Part shown: positions 18,385-26,361 of the stretch, in pieces
Position numbering within the stretch: position 1 is the first letter of the stretch
Layout: the number at the start of each line of letters is the position of its first letter
NCBI GenBank assembly: GCA_023417655.1
Contig: JAEZFD010000063.1
Coordinates: forward strand, 121,803 to 185,802
Direction: 5' to 3'
Length of the DNA stretch: 64,000 nt
Origin: Planctomycetota bacterium
GTDB lineage: Bacteria; Planctomycetota; Planctomycetia; Planctomycetales; Planctomycetaceae
Program-made: the position numbers and the translations under genes
The notes under the pieces: model-generated
The model's database searches: none
What the model was told of the DNA's origin: nothing
The model's input: only the letters and a program-made list of their open reading frames with translations

Positions 18385-19788
18385 TCAGTTCACCGGAACC
18401 GGTTTTGGTGCGGGAGCATTTTCGTCAGCGAGCGTCGAGTGAGGCCGGCCTTCATAAGTCGGCCGGGAGAGCAGCTGATCATCGGGAACCGGATCGGCTG
18501 AGGTGGGTAGGGCTTCCTGATTCATCGCGATGTCTTCGTGCTTCGGATCCACTTTTGATCCCGGGCGAACCCGTTGCATTCCTCGCAGCACAAATCGCTC
18601 GTCCGGTTCGAGACCATCACGAATGATTCGCAGGCCACGGTAGAGCGGGCCGAGCTTCACAACACGTCTCTGAACTTCGTTGTTGGCGCCCACCACAAGA
18701 ACGAACTTCTCGGCCTGGTCGGTCCCGACGGCGAAGTCGGGAACAAGCGTGGCCTCGTAGCGACCGCTCCCGGGGATGCGAACTCGCGTGAAAAGACCCG
18801 GCGTGAGTTCATGTTCTTTGTTAGGGAGAATTGCCCGTAACCGCATGGTTCCGGTTCCCATGTCGAGTCGATTGTCGACAAAGTCGAGATAGCCTGCATG
18901 TGGGAACTCGTTGGGCTCGTTGGCCAGCCCGACATAGATGGGATGACGAACGCTGCGGGAGTTTCCGAGCTTGCCTTCTTTTGAGAGTCGTTCATATTTC
19001 AGGAACGACATTTCATCTGCATCGAACTGGCAATAGATCGGATCGAGTGACACGATTGTCGTAATCAACGTCGACTGGGCCTGACCGCCGCTGATCAGGT
19101 TTCCTTCAGTCACGTGCCGTGAACTGACGCGTCCTGTGATCGGTGCCCGAACCTGCGTGTATTCGAGATTCAGTTCAGCGGCCGCGAGAGAGGTCTCTGC
19201 CGATTTAATCTGTGCTTCAGCCGAAACCACCTGAGTTTTTGCCAGTTCCAGTCGGGCTTTCACCGCCTGCAGGTGAGCTTCTGACTGCTGAACTTCTGAA
19301 CTGCGTACGTCAAAGTCATCCTGAGAGATTGCATTCTGCAACATCAGTTTGCGTGATCGTTCCAGCTGCAGAGTCGCGAGATCATGCCGGGCCTGAGCTT
19401 CACGAACCTGAGCTTCGGCTTCCAGCACGTTCGCGGCAGCCTGTTTCCCTTGTGAGGTCGCTCGCCTGATTTCCGACTGTGCCCGACGGACTTCAACCGC
19501 GAACGGACGGGGATCGATCACACAGAGCAGGTCGCCCTTTTGAACGATGTCCCCTTCATTGAAATTCGTCGAGTCGAGATAGCCGCTGACCCGTGCTCGT
19601 ATTTCCACGAAGTGGATTGGACTGAGTCGGCCGACGAATTCGTCCCATTCCACGATTTCGGTCTTCAGCGGGACGCTGGAAACGACCGGAACAGGAGGAG
19701 CGTCGCCGGGGGCGGCTTGCTCAGACTGCAACTGGCATCCGCTGATGATCAGCGCACCGGCCAGTACCACAAGAGATCTGATGTTCAT
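18385..19788 (-). CDS. RND periplasmic adaptor (membrane fusion) lipoprotein
   Basis: The protein links the RND permease to an outer-membrane channel. From the ATG at 19788 it has a clean lipoprotein signal, MNIRSLVVLAGALIISGC, with Cys18 as lipid anchor; in-frame starts upstream at 19875 or 19833 would bury that signal. The order is typical: barrel-sandwich half (EFVGRLSPIHFVEIRARVSGY), biotinyl-like strand KGDLLCVIDPRPF, a long alpha-hairpin rich in EAQVREAQARHD, then LEYTQVRAPITGRVSSRHV and a C-terminal membrane-proximal domain. Translational order adaptor then permease is standard. The divergent HxlR-type gene upstream, with two palindromes between, is the likely regulator. Confidence 0.93.
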   Translation of the reverse strand: MNIRSLVVLAGALIISGCQLQSEQAAPGDAPPVPVVSSVPLKTEIVEWDEFVGRLSPIHFVEIRARVSGYLDSTNFNEGDIVQKGDLLCVIDPRPFAVEVRRAQSEIRRATSQGKQAAANVLEAEAQVREAQARHDLATLQLERSRKLMLQNAISQDDFDVRSSEVQQSEAHLQAVKARLELAKTQVVSAEAQIKSAETSLAAAELNLEYTQVRAPITGRVSSRHVTEGNLISGGQAQSTLITTIVSLDPIYCQFDADEMSFLKYERLSKEGKLGNSRSVRHPIYVGLANEPNEFPHAGYLDFVDNRLDMGTGTMRLRAILPNKEHELTPGLFTRVRIPGSGRYEATLVPDFAVGTDQAEKFVLVVGANNEVQRRVVKLGPLYRGLRIIRDGLEPDERFVLRGMQRVRPGSKVDPKHEDIAMNQEALPTSADPVPDDQLLSRPTYEGRPHSTLADENAPAPKPVPVN

Positions 19789-20131
19789 CAGGGACGTCGG
19801 AACGCTGGATTTCAAAAGAACGGACGGAACCATCTGTTGTCGCCACCCTCTGGAACAGTAGAATATGATGAACACGTCCAGGGGAGTTCATCTCCCATGG
19901 GCAGGCAACCGCACGGTGAATTCATCGTGAGCGATGATAAGGGCCGGCTTTTTAGATTCAGTCACTCAATTGCAGGCACGCCTTCCACAAGGTGGACGCG
20001 GCATTGCGAAGCGAAGATCGAGAATCCGTCGGCACGCGCGTCATCTGACACCCCGCGCTAGGCATCGCCCGTGATGAACTCCTGCAGCCCCAAGAGGTGA
20101 CCGTTTTTATTCATCTCGCGCAGTTAACCTT

Positions 20132-20152
20132 TGCCTGAGATCATCTCAGGCA
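20132..20152. promoter_or_regulatory. 21-bp perfect palindrome in the efflux/regulator intergenic region
   Basis: TGCCTGAGAT and ATCTCAGGCA flank a single central C. A loop of one base cannot fold as RNA, so a DNA-binding dimer site is more likely. It lies between the RND adaptor and the HxlR-type gene, about 340 bases from the adaptor start. Confidence 0.55.
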
Positions 20153-20319
20153 GAGAATTTTACCGGAGAGATGACCGCTGGACATTCCCGTCAGGACGAG
20201 ATAGTCATAAGCGGTATCATTCTGACAGTCACATCGTGGCCACCTGCTGCCGACAGGAAGACAGACTTCCCGGTTGGCAAGTTCACTCTCATTTCCTTTG
20301 TTGAGCAACTTGAACGCTT

Positions 20320-20342
20320 GTCACTATCAAAACGATAGTGAC
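20320..20342. promoter_or_regulatory. HxlR-type operator candidate
   Basis: GTCACTATC and GATAGTGAC are perfect nine-base arms around AAAAC, 17 bases before the regulator start. HxlR-family operators I know are short AT-rich inverted repeats of the TATC-spacer-GATA kind. A possible -35 TTGAAC at 20310-20315 and -10 GATAGT at 20334-20339 would place the core promoter over the site, consistent with autorepression. Confidence 0.65.
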
Positions 20343-20359
20343 GGGGTTATCCTCTGTCA

Positions 20360-20857
20360 ATGCAACACAAACGAAATCACCATGAATGTCCCGTTGCCCG
20401 ATGTGTGGACCAGATCGGCGACTGGTGGTGCATTCTCATTCTGCGTGACGCTTTGCGCGGCGTCACTCGTTTTGATGCATTCCAGAAAAGTCTGGGAATT
20501 GCTCCCACAATTCTGACACGCCGCCTTCAGGGGCTCGTTAGCGATGGGCTGATGGTTCGACAGCGTTATCTTGAGCACCCTCCCCGGGATGAGTATCTGC
20601 TTACTGAGAAGGGGAGAGATTTTCAGCCAGTATTGTTCGCGCTTCTTGCCTGGGGAAATAAACATTTTTCTCCAGAAGGGGCCAGTGTCGTATTGATGGA
20701 CACGCGAACCAATCAGGTTGTCGAGCCCGTGCTTGTCGATCAGAAGACTGGCGTGCCGATCGCAGGACCTGACTATCAACTGGTTTGTGGACCTGCTGCC
20801 AGTAACGCTCTGAAAGAACGCTATCCCGAGGGCAACGCGGTTCCTGTCAGCAAATGA
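20360..20857 (+). CDS. HxlR-family transcriptional regulator
   Basis: This 165-residue cytoplasmic protein has the HxlR winged-helix layout: CPVARCVDQIGDWWCILILRDAL with the family's conserved Cys near the N-terminus, TRFDAFQKSLGIAPTILTRRLQGL as the recognition-helix region, and RDEYLLTEKGRDFQPVLFALLAWG for the wing and dimer helix. An extra C-terminal 50 residues follow the core, somewhat longer than the usual 110-130 residues. It is transcribed divergently from the RND adaptor-permease pair, and a near-perfect inverted repeat precedes it, so control of efflux in response to a toxic or reactive compound is the natural inference. The conserved Cys is used as a thiol sensor in some relatives. 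Confidence 0.9.
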   Translation: MQHKRNHHECPVARCVDQIGDWWCILILRDALRGVTRFDAFQKSLGIAPTILTRRLQGLVSDGLMVRQRYLEHPPRDEYLLTEKGRDFQPVLFALLAWGNKHFSPEGASVVLMDTRTNQVVEPVLVDQKTGVPIAGPDYQLVCGPAASNALKERYPEGNAVPVSK

Positions 20858-21133
20858 CCGCTTGCGTGTGACCGCGTTCCAGTTGACTGGGCCGAGGCAC
20901 CGAGGCACTGATGTCTTTCTGCTGTCTTTCCGAGGGCTTGGTGCTCCAACTCTCGCTCCCATCGCGTGGAACGATATCGCTCGAGCCTTGCATTTCAGGG
21001 GGGCTCCGCGAATATGCCTGAACGTACTGATTGATCGAACATCAGGTCTGGAGACCGCAAAGCCGACTCGATCCGCTACGATTGATCAGTTCCTATTAAA
21101 GATGCAGCCTCCTTCCGGCCATGACTCTTTCCC

Positions 21134-22045
21134 ATGCCCGCTTCTTCGCAATCTCTCGCGACAGTCTGGGCCCGCTCGATCGGGGGAATGTCACTGCTGC
21201 TCAGCGTTGTGCTGTTGGCGGCTTCGGTGATCGTATGGATTGTGCCTGTTGAAGTCATTCAAAACTGGGCGTTCGAACAGGCCGGAGAAGATCACTATGC
21301 CCAATTTGAGGCCGTGGGATGCGCTGAAGCACTGTGGACCGCCAGCCAATGGTTGCTGCCGATCTTGACCGCCGTCAGTTTCTGGGGATTCCGGAATCAG
21401 GAATCACTGTCGGTCTGGATCCTGAGTGCATTAGAGGATCTCTGTGCTTTCCTGACAGGTTCCAGAAAGCTCTTTGTCAGGCCCTCACCTGCGGTTGCAG
21501 TTCGAGGGACCTTGATGGCAGTGCTGCTCAAAGTCTGGCTCGTGCTTGCTGTCGTGCATGCTGCGGGGGGAGTCTGGGAACGGGCCCGGGATTGGCCATA
21601 TTTCCGGTGGAATTCAGGCAGTGTCGTTCTGCCGAATATCAGTGATACGAACCGGGACGTGATTCGGTATCTCCGGGAAGCGACACCCCCTGACTCCCGA
21701 ATTCTGGTCTTCAGTGATCAGAAGCTGTTCTTTCTCTCTTACTATCTCCTGCCGCGGCGCCTCTTCCATCCGATCCATGAGGATTCCGAATTCGTGATCC
21801 CGTTACCAAATCAGGCACGCCAGCTGGCGGCTTATCGCAAGTCCGATTTCACCGCGGAAGAACTTGCGAAGTGGCGACCGGATTATGTACTCGAATACTT
21901 TGAAGGGGCCGACTATGTTGACTCGCAACAACGGAATGCTGACCCTGTGTGGGTGCGATATTGGCAGACACGGCATCAGTCGACCGATCTGCCGCCTGCG
22001 GTCGTGATTCTCACTAAAGTCTCTCCAGCAGGAGAGACGCCGTGA
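21134..22045 (+). CDS. Membrane protein of unknown function, first gene of a GT-C-like pair
   Basis: I do not recognise a named family. The 303-residue protein has three hydrophobic helices at about 16-38, 66-86 and 123-146, then a soluble domain of about 150 residues that includes DTNRDVIRYLREATPPDSRILVFSD and RPDYVLEYF. A soluble domain of this look, with VIRYLREATP and DYVL elements, resembles the C-terminal periplasmic domains that follow membrane helices in GT39-like glycosyltransferases. Its TGA overlaps the GTG of the next gene by four bases, so the two are translationally coupled and probably act together at the membrane. Confidence 0.65.
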   Translation: MPASSQSLATVWARSIGGMSLLLSVVLLAASVIVWIVPVEVIQNWAFEQAGEDHYAQFEAVGCAEALWTASQWLLPILTAVSFWGFRNQESLSVWILSALEDLCAFLTGSRKLFVRPSPAVAVRGTLMAVLLKVWLVLAVVHAAGGVWERARDWPYFRWNSGSVVLPNISDTNRDVIRYLREATPPDSRILVFSDQKLFFLSYYLLPRRLFHPIHEDSEFVIPLPNQARQLAAYRKSDFTAEELAKWRPDYVLEYFEGADYVDSQQRNADPVWVRYWQTRHQSTDLPPAVVILTKVSPAGETP

Positions 22046-23595
22046 ACCTGCTGATCCTTGTCGCGGGGCTGTTCGGCACTTGGCTGCTGGGAGTCACTCT
22101 CTGCCTGGCATTGAAGTGGATCTGCGGAGTCCGATCCTCTGCGAAGACCAGCTTGTTTTCTGCAGAAACTGCAGGGCAGGGGATCCTGTTGGGGATCGCC
22201 AGTTCAGGTCTGCTGCAATTGATCTGGTCCATGTGCGGCGGACCGTTGGGAAGACCGTTCAGCCTCATGATTGCTGCTGTGGGCTTTGTGCTGACAACCG
22301 TCCACTGGCAACAAAGTCGAGCTACAAATCGGGCTGTAAATCATCGAGCGCATTCGAAATCGGTTCCGACTGCTAAAGGTTCAAGTCAACGGGCCCTGAA
22401 AAAGGGGGCGAGCGAAGAGACATTCCCTCCGCCTGCCCCAGGTGTGGCACTCATCAGAGTCTGCAAGGTGCTGGTCGGATTGCTGTTTCTCAATCTGGCG
22501 ATTCAGACGTTGCTAACTCCGCAAAGACTCTGGGACGAACGCGCCATCTATGGCATTAAAGCCGCGGTGATCTTCGAAGATCGTTCGGTGAATAGTCCGG
22601 CGTTGCTCGATCCCGACTTCGTCCAGTACCACCCTCAGTACCCGTTACTGATCTCACTGGCCGAGCACCATATCTATGCGCTGCTGGGGGCCGTTGATGA
22701 TCGGGTCTCCAAGATCCTGTTCCCGCTGATGCTGCTGGGAGGCACGCTTGTCTTTGTGGGTGTGCTGACACCTCGTATTGGCGACGTCGCGGCTTGGGTA
22801 GGCGCGGTTCTGCTGATGACAGTTCCAGTTCTGAACTTTTGGGAATATGGAGCCCTGTGTGGACAGGCCGATGCCCCCGTCGCGGTCTATCACGGAGTCG
22901 CCGTGCTTTCACTATGGGCCTGGATCTCAGCCCTGCAGGCATCGCGCGAGAACACACACACCGCGGAGTCGGCGTACTCCCTGCTGATAGGCGGTCTCTA
23001 CACGGGACTGACCGTCTTCGTGAAGGATGAAGGCATTGCCTATCTGATGGTGGATGCAACTCTGCTGGCGATCTGTTCGCTCGTTCTGTTGAGAAAGAAC
23101 GGGCGGCAACTGGTCATCTCGGCGTTGAGCTTGATCGCGGTCCTGCTCTGCAGTATCGGGCCATGGCTATTGCATAAACGACAATTGCCGACGACGGGAG
23201 AGATGTCTTACTTCTCGCGACTCACCCCGGAAACGCTCGCAGCAGGTGTCAGCTCATTACCCTTTATCGGCCGCCACTTACTGCACCGACTGTTCGGCGA
23301 AGCCCTGATCTGGGGTTGGCAATGGTGGGGCGTCGTCCTGACCGCCCTGATGTTTCCGCTGCGGACGTTGCGGTGGTCTCAGCTGTTTCTGCTGGGAGAT
23401 CTGATCGGGGGAATCAGTGGAATGGTTGTCGCCGGGATGGTGGCCCCAACGACTGTTTATGAGCACATCCCCTGGTCGAGTCATCGCTTTCTGATGCAAC
23501 TCGTTCCGGTCGCAGTGCTGTTCATCATGACCCAATGGTCAGTGATCGACGCCAGCGAGTCAGCGGAGAAGTCGTTGGAGCCTTCCAAAATTTGA
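22042..23595 (+). CDS. Polytopic membrane protein, GT-C/GT39-like glycosyltransferase candidate
   Basis: The 517-residue product has about eleven to twelve hydrophobic helices. The segment QRLWDERAIYGIKAAVIFED at 161-180 carries a WDE element like the acidic motif in the first external loop of GT-C enzymes (ArnT, PMT), and HPQYPLLISL follows as in many GT39-like proteins. If correct, it would use a polyprenyl-phosphate sugar on the outer face of the membrane. The N-terminal 130 residues, with three helices and a basic Ser/Lys-rich loop, are an addition to the usual core. The start is GTG at 22042, overlapping the upstream stop. Acceptor and donor cannot be told. Confidence 0.65.
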   Translation: MNLLILVAGLFGTWLLGVTLCLALKWICGVRSSAKTSLFSAETAGQGILLGIASSGLLQLIWSMCGGPLGRPFSLMIAAVGFVLTTVHWQQSRATNRAVNHRAHSKSVPTAKGSSQRALKKGASEETFPPPAPGVALIRVCKVLVGLLFLNLAIQTLLTPQRLWDERAIYGIKAAVIFEDRSVNSPALLDPDFVQYHPQYPLLISLAEHHIYALLGAVDDRVSKILFPLMLLGGTLVFVGVLTPRIGDVAAWVGAVLLMTVPVLNFWEYGALCGQADAPVAVYHGVAVLSLWAWISALQASRENTHTAESAYSLLIGGLYTGLTVFVKDEGIAYLMVDATLLAICSLVLLRKNGRQLVISALSLIAVLLCSIGPWLLHKRQLPTTGEMSYFSRLTPETLAAGVSSLPFIGRHLLHRLFGEALIWGWQWWGVVLTALMFPLRTLRWSQLFLLGDLIGGISGMVVAGMVAPTTVYEHIPWSSHRFLMQLVPVAVLFIMTQWSVIDASESAEKSLEPSKI

Positions 23596-23602
23596 ACGGC
23601 GG

Positions 23603-23654
23603 CAGTGAACAAGAGCAGTGAACAAGAGCAGTGAACAAGAGCTTCGAACAAGAT
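23603..23654. repeat. 13-bp tandem repeat, three exact copies and one degenerate
   Basis: CAGTGAACAAGAG is repeated at 23603-23615, 23616-23628 and 23629-23641, followed by a diverged copy at 23642-23654. It sits just after the glycosyltransferase-like stop codon and outside any gene, so it is probably a small slippage array. Confidence 0.85.
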
Positions 23655-23692
23655 CAGTGGACCATATCGCTGAGCGAACTCGGTGAATGACA

Positions 23693-23887
23693 TCACTGAG
23701 CGGCGTTTCGAGAGATCCAGTAGAGCGTGGCAGCCGACGCACCGATCATGGCAATGACCGTGTAAAGAAAGAACAGCGTCAGAATCTTTCCGATGGCCGA
23801 ACCGGCGGCCTTGTCGTCGCTGTCGAATTGCTCGAGCTCATGCGGGGTGAACGGCTGCTGCTCTGAGGAAGGAGTCGGTACCGTCAT
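23693..23887 (-). CDS. Small single-pass membrane protein
   Basis: From the ATG at 23887 the product is 64 residues: an acidic, Ser/Pro/Gln-rich N-terminus with HELEQFDSDDK, then one hydrophobic helix at about 33-57 and a short RNAAQ end. GGGAG eight bases before the ATG supports this start over an upstream one at 23971. No family is recognised. It is 28 codons shorter than the full open frame, and lies alone between the GT-C-like operon (convergent) and the UbiE/MenG gene. Confidence 0.55.
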   Translation of the reverse strand: MTVPTPSSEQQPFTPHELEQFDSDDKAAGSAIGKILTLFFLYTVIAMIGASAATLYWISRNAAQ

Positions 23888-24003
23888 GATGAATCTCCCG
23901 TCTTGCAAAATCCCTGACTCGTCCACTCCGTGCGAAGAACAGAAAGGAGAGGATCGAGTTTGAACCGCCAATCCAACTCTTGGCGCCCGCCTGTTGAAAT
24001 ACG

Positions 24004-24765
24004 CTATGCGTTTGCCTCGGATCTGGCCGGTTTCAATCCAACATAAAGCGTGGCAATTCCGAAGGTCAATGGCGTGAAGCGTACCTCACGCAGGCCACAT
24101 TGTTCCATTAGACTCGCGAGTGCCTGACCGCATGGGAATGAGGCCACTGACTCCGGAAGATAGTTGTAGGCATCTTCCCGGTTCTTCGCGAACAACTGGC
24201 CGATTCGTGGCAGAATGTTCTTGAAATACCAGCGATAGAACCCGGCGAGAACTGGCAGTGTCGGCTGGGAAAATTCCAGCACAGCGACGCGTCCTCCCGG
24301 CTCGCAGACACGAATCATCTCCCGGAGCCCGGCCTGCGTGTCGTTGACATTTCGGAGTCCGAACGCGACGGAGACGATCTGAAACTGGTCATTCGGAAAC
24401 GGCAACGACATCGTGTCCGCTTCGTGAAACTCCAGCGTTTCCGGAGCAGAGGACTTGAGTCGGCCTGCCTTCTGTCGAGCGATGGCCAGCATCTCTGGAG
24501 TGAAGTCGGTCCCCACGACCTTCTGTATCCGACCCGTCGAATTCCAGTAGGCCAGTGCGAGATCACCAGTTCCGGTACAGACGTCGAGCACAGGTGAGGT
24601 GCCAATGATTGGAACGTGCTTGACGGTGTACGAACGCCAGTACAGGTCAACGCCGCCTGAGAGCAGGTGATTCATCAGGTCGTAGCGTGCGGAGATCTCT
24701 CCGAACATCTTTTTGACCCGGTCTCCGGATTTATCGACCGTCATCGGATTTGCCGTCGTGTTCAT
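24004..24765 (-). CDS. ubiE: Demethylmenaquinone / 2-polyprenyl-benzoquinol methyltransferase (UbiE/MenG)
   Basis: The enzyme adds the C-methyl group in the last step of menaquinone (or an equivalent step of ubiquinone) synthesis using S-adenosylmethionine. The 254-residue product has the full family set: MFGEISARYDLMNHLLSGGVD at the start, SAM motif LDVCTGTGDLAL, FGLRNV, and VLEFSQPTLP. Its ATG at 24765 overlaps the upstream TGA in an ATGA junction, so an extended start at 24882 inside the upstream gene is unlikely. Coupling to a UbiD-like protein points to quinone synthesis; planctomycetes make menaquinone, so MenG activity is the likelier one. Confidence 0.92.
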   Translation of the reverse strand: MNTTANPMTVDKSGDRVKKMFGEISARYDLMNHLLSGGVDLYWRSYTVKHVPIIGTSPVLDVCTGTGDLALAYWNSTGRIQKVVGTDFTPEMLAIARQKAGRLKSSAPETLEFHEADTMSLPFPNDQFQIVSVAFGLRNVNDTQAGLREMIRVCEPGGRVAVLEFSQPTLPVLAGFYRWYFKNILPRIGQLFAKNREDAYNYLPESVASFPCGQALASLMEQCGLREVRFTPLTFGIATLYVGLKPARSEANA

Positions 24766-26222
24766 ATCTCTGTCGTGGAAGTGGAGACGGTGCGACCGCC
24801 GTGGGCAACGGGTTCGTCCGCAGGCAGATCGCCACCGAGCCGTTGCGCAATTCGGGTCAGAATCTGCTGCGACGACTGGCATCTCTGGATGGACTGCGTG
24901 CCTGTGGACGCGGCATCAATCCACAGTCGGCGATGTCCGGCCTGATTCAAAACGGCTGCTGACACGTCCTGAGCGGGGAACCGCAGGCTGACTTCCTGCC
25001 AGACGGCATCAGACTTGCGCAGGTCGATCATGGCCGGAACTGCGACGCACATTCCTGATCGATCGAGAAATGGGAGCGATCCGATTGCCTGAAACAGCTG
25101 CTGGATATTCGCCGCGTCTTGACTTGAGGTACTGACGAAGACAATCCGCCCATGTCCACCGCAGGCCGGCAGATGCAGGTCTACGACATCCGTTCGCCAC
25201 ATCTGCAGCAGAGTCAGCAGCAGTTTCTCGGTCAGTTCGCTGGTGACGAAGTCTTCCTGAAAGTCGAATGCACAGACCCGACATGGCAAAAGGGGATTGG
25301 CCCGATGCGTGAGAGAAGTCACCTGCATTCTGGTCGCGGCAGTGCTCTGTTCGAGGAGACCAGAGCCTGTGCCGATCGTCACTGGGCCGAAGGGTTGAGA
25401 CGCATCCAGATATCCTTCGAGGACGACCTCGGCATCTGCTGGGACATTCAATTCAACGGAACGCGCTCGAATCAGATTAACCCCTTCGTTCCGCAGAATC
25501 CCGGCAAAGATCCAGGGATCAACCCGCTCCGGTAACGGCAGCGATGCGACGTAGGTCAGCAGTGGATCGCCACCCAGCGCGATCGCCACGGGCACCGGCT
25601 GCTGGCTGGTGATCGCTCGCTGACTCGCGGCAAAGCCATGGTGTTGAGGTTGCCAATGGATGGCCAGGGACGTCGAGTCCATCACACTGACAGGGACGAG
25701 CTCCATGACGGGAGATCCATCCGTAGTGGTTGTGATGACCAGTCCGGCTGTCAACGTCGGGTGAGTCTCTTCGGGCCAGCTGACCGGAACAGGAAGCTCC
25801 CGCAGATCCAGATCCTTCCCGAGTTTGACTACCTGCTGGCATGCTCCGCGGCGGATCTGTCGGGGAAACAGACGACTCTTTTCAGTTGCTCCGTTGCCGG
25901 TGAGACTGAACTTCCAGTCACGCCCCAGCCCGGCGAACGGATTGAACGACTGCCGGAGCCGCGTGACGACATCGTCGATGCTGTTGCAGGCGAGTGATCG
26001 CAGAAAACGCTGCCGGTTGCCCAGCAGGTTGGTCACCAGTGGAATTTCAGAATTCACTGGCCGGTCACACAGAATAACCGGGCTCCGTTCCTTGAACTCC
26101 CGACAGATCTCGAGAGTGACGGCAGCAACCTCCTCGACGGGACTCAATGGAACGTCAATCCGCTCCAGCTCACCGGAATCGCTGGCGGACTGAAGGAACT
26201 GAGCGAGATCGTCGAACGCCAT
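24762..26222 (-). CDS. UbiD-like (prenylated-FMN decarboxylase family) protein
   Basis: The 486-residue product aligns by eye with UbiD-type decarboxylases: LGNRQRFLRSLA, then PVAIALGGDPLLTYVASLPLPE and VPADAEVVLEGYL in the right order. Length is usual. However, the block that normally reads RNxGxYR, contributing to prFMN binding and the catalytic Arg, reads SPVMELVPV here, and the usual EGPFGExTG block reads SQPFGPVTIG, losing the acidic residues. The protein may therefore be a divergent or non-decarboxylating member. It is coupled by an ATGA overlap to the UbiE/MenG methyltransferase, which suggests a quinone-related role. UbiD homologues take part in the futalosine menaquinone route in some bacteria. 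Confidence 0.8.
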   Translation of the reverse strand: MAFDDLAQFLQSASDSGELERIDVPLSPVEEVAAVTLEICREFKERSPVILCDRPVNSEIPLVTNLLGNRQRFLRSLACNSIDDVVTRLRQSFNPFAGLGRDWKFSLTGNGATEKSRLFPRQIRRGACQQVVKLGKDLDLRELPVPVSWPEETHPTLTAGLVITTTTDGSPVMELVPVSVMDSTSLAIHWQPQHHGFAASQRAITSQQPVPVAIALGGDPLLTYVASLPLPERVDPWIFAGILRNEGVNLIRARSVELNVPADAEVVLEGYLDASQPFGPVTIGTGSGLLEQSTAATRMQVTSLTHRANPLLPCRVCAFDFQEDFVTSELTEKLLLTLLQMWRTDVVDLHLPACGGHGRIVFVSTSSQDAANIQQLFQAIGSLPFLDRSGMCVAVPAMIDLRKSDAVWQEVSLRFPAQDVSAAVLNQAGHRRLWIDAASTGTQSIQRCQSSQQILTRIAQRLGGDLPADEPVAHGGRTVSTSTTEI

Positions 26223-26273
26223 TGCTGCCCGGGGTGAAAGAGGAATTTCTTAGCGGGGATCTTATCAAAAGCA

Positions 26274-26309
26274 GAGCCGTTCTAAATCACAGGAGATTCA
26301 GAACGGCTC
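26274..26309 (-). terminator. Terminator-like hairpin after the DUF1573 gene
   Basis: GAGCCGTTCT (26274-26283) pairs perfectly with AGAACGGCTC (26300-26309). Read on the minus strand, it is followed by TGCTTTTGAT. It lies between the DUF1573 stop and the UbiD-like start. Confidence 0.6.
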
Positions 26310-26361
26310 GCGATTGTCAAAATTAGGGAATCAGTGGGTCTGGAAGCGTCCGCTCGCCAGA

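Noticed and set aside
20132..20152. LexA/SOS-type box
   Set aside because: The arms do not match known LexA consensus forms; kept only as an unassigned palindrome.
23888..23971. Longer start for the small membrane protein at 23971
   Set aside because: The ATG at 23887 has a well-spaced GGGAG; the extra residues have no motif.
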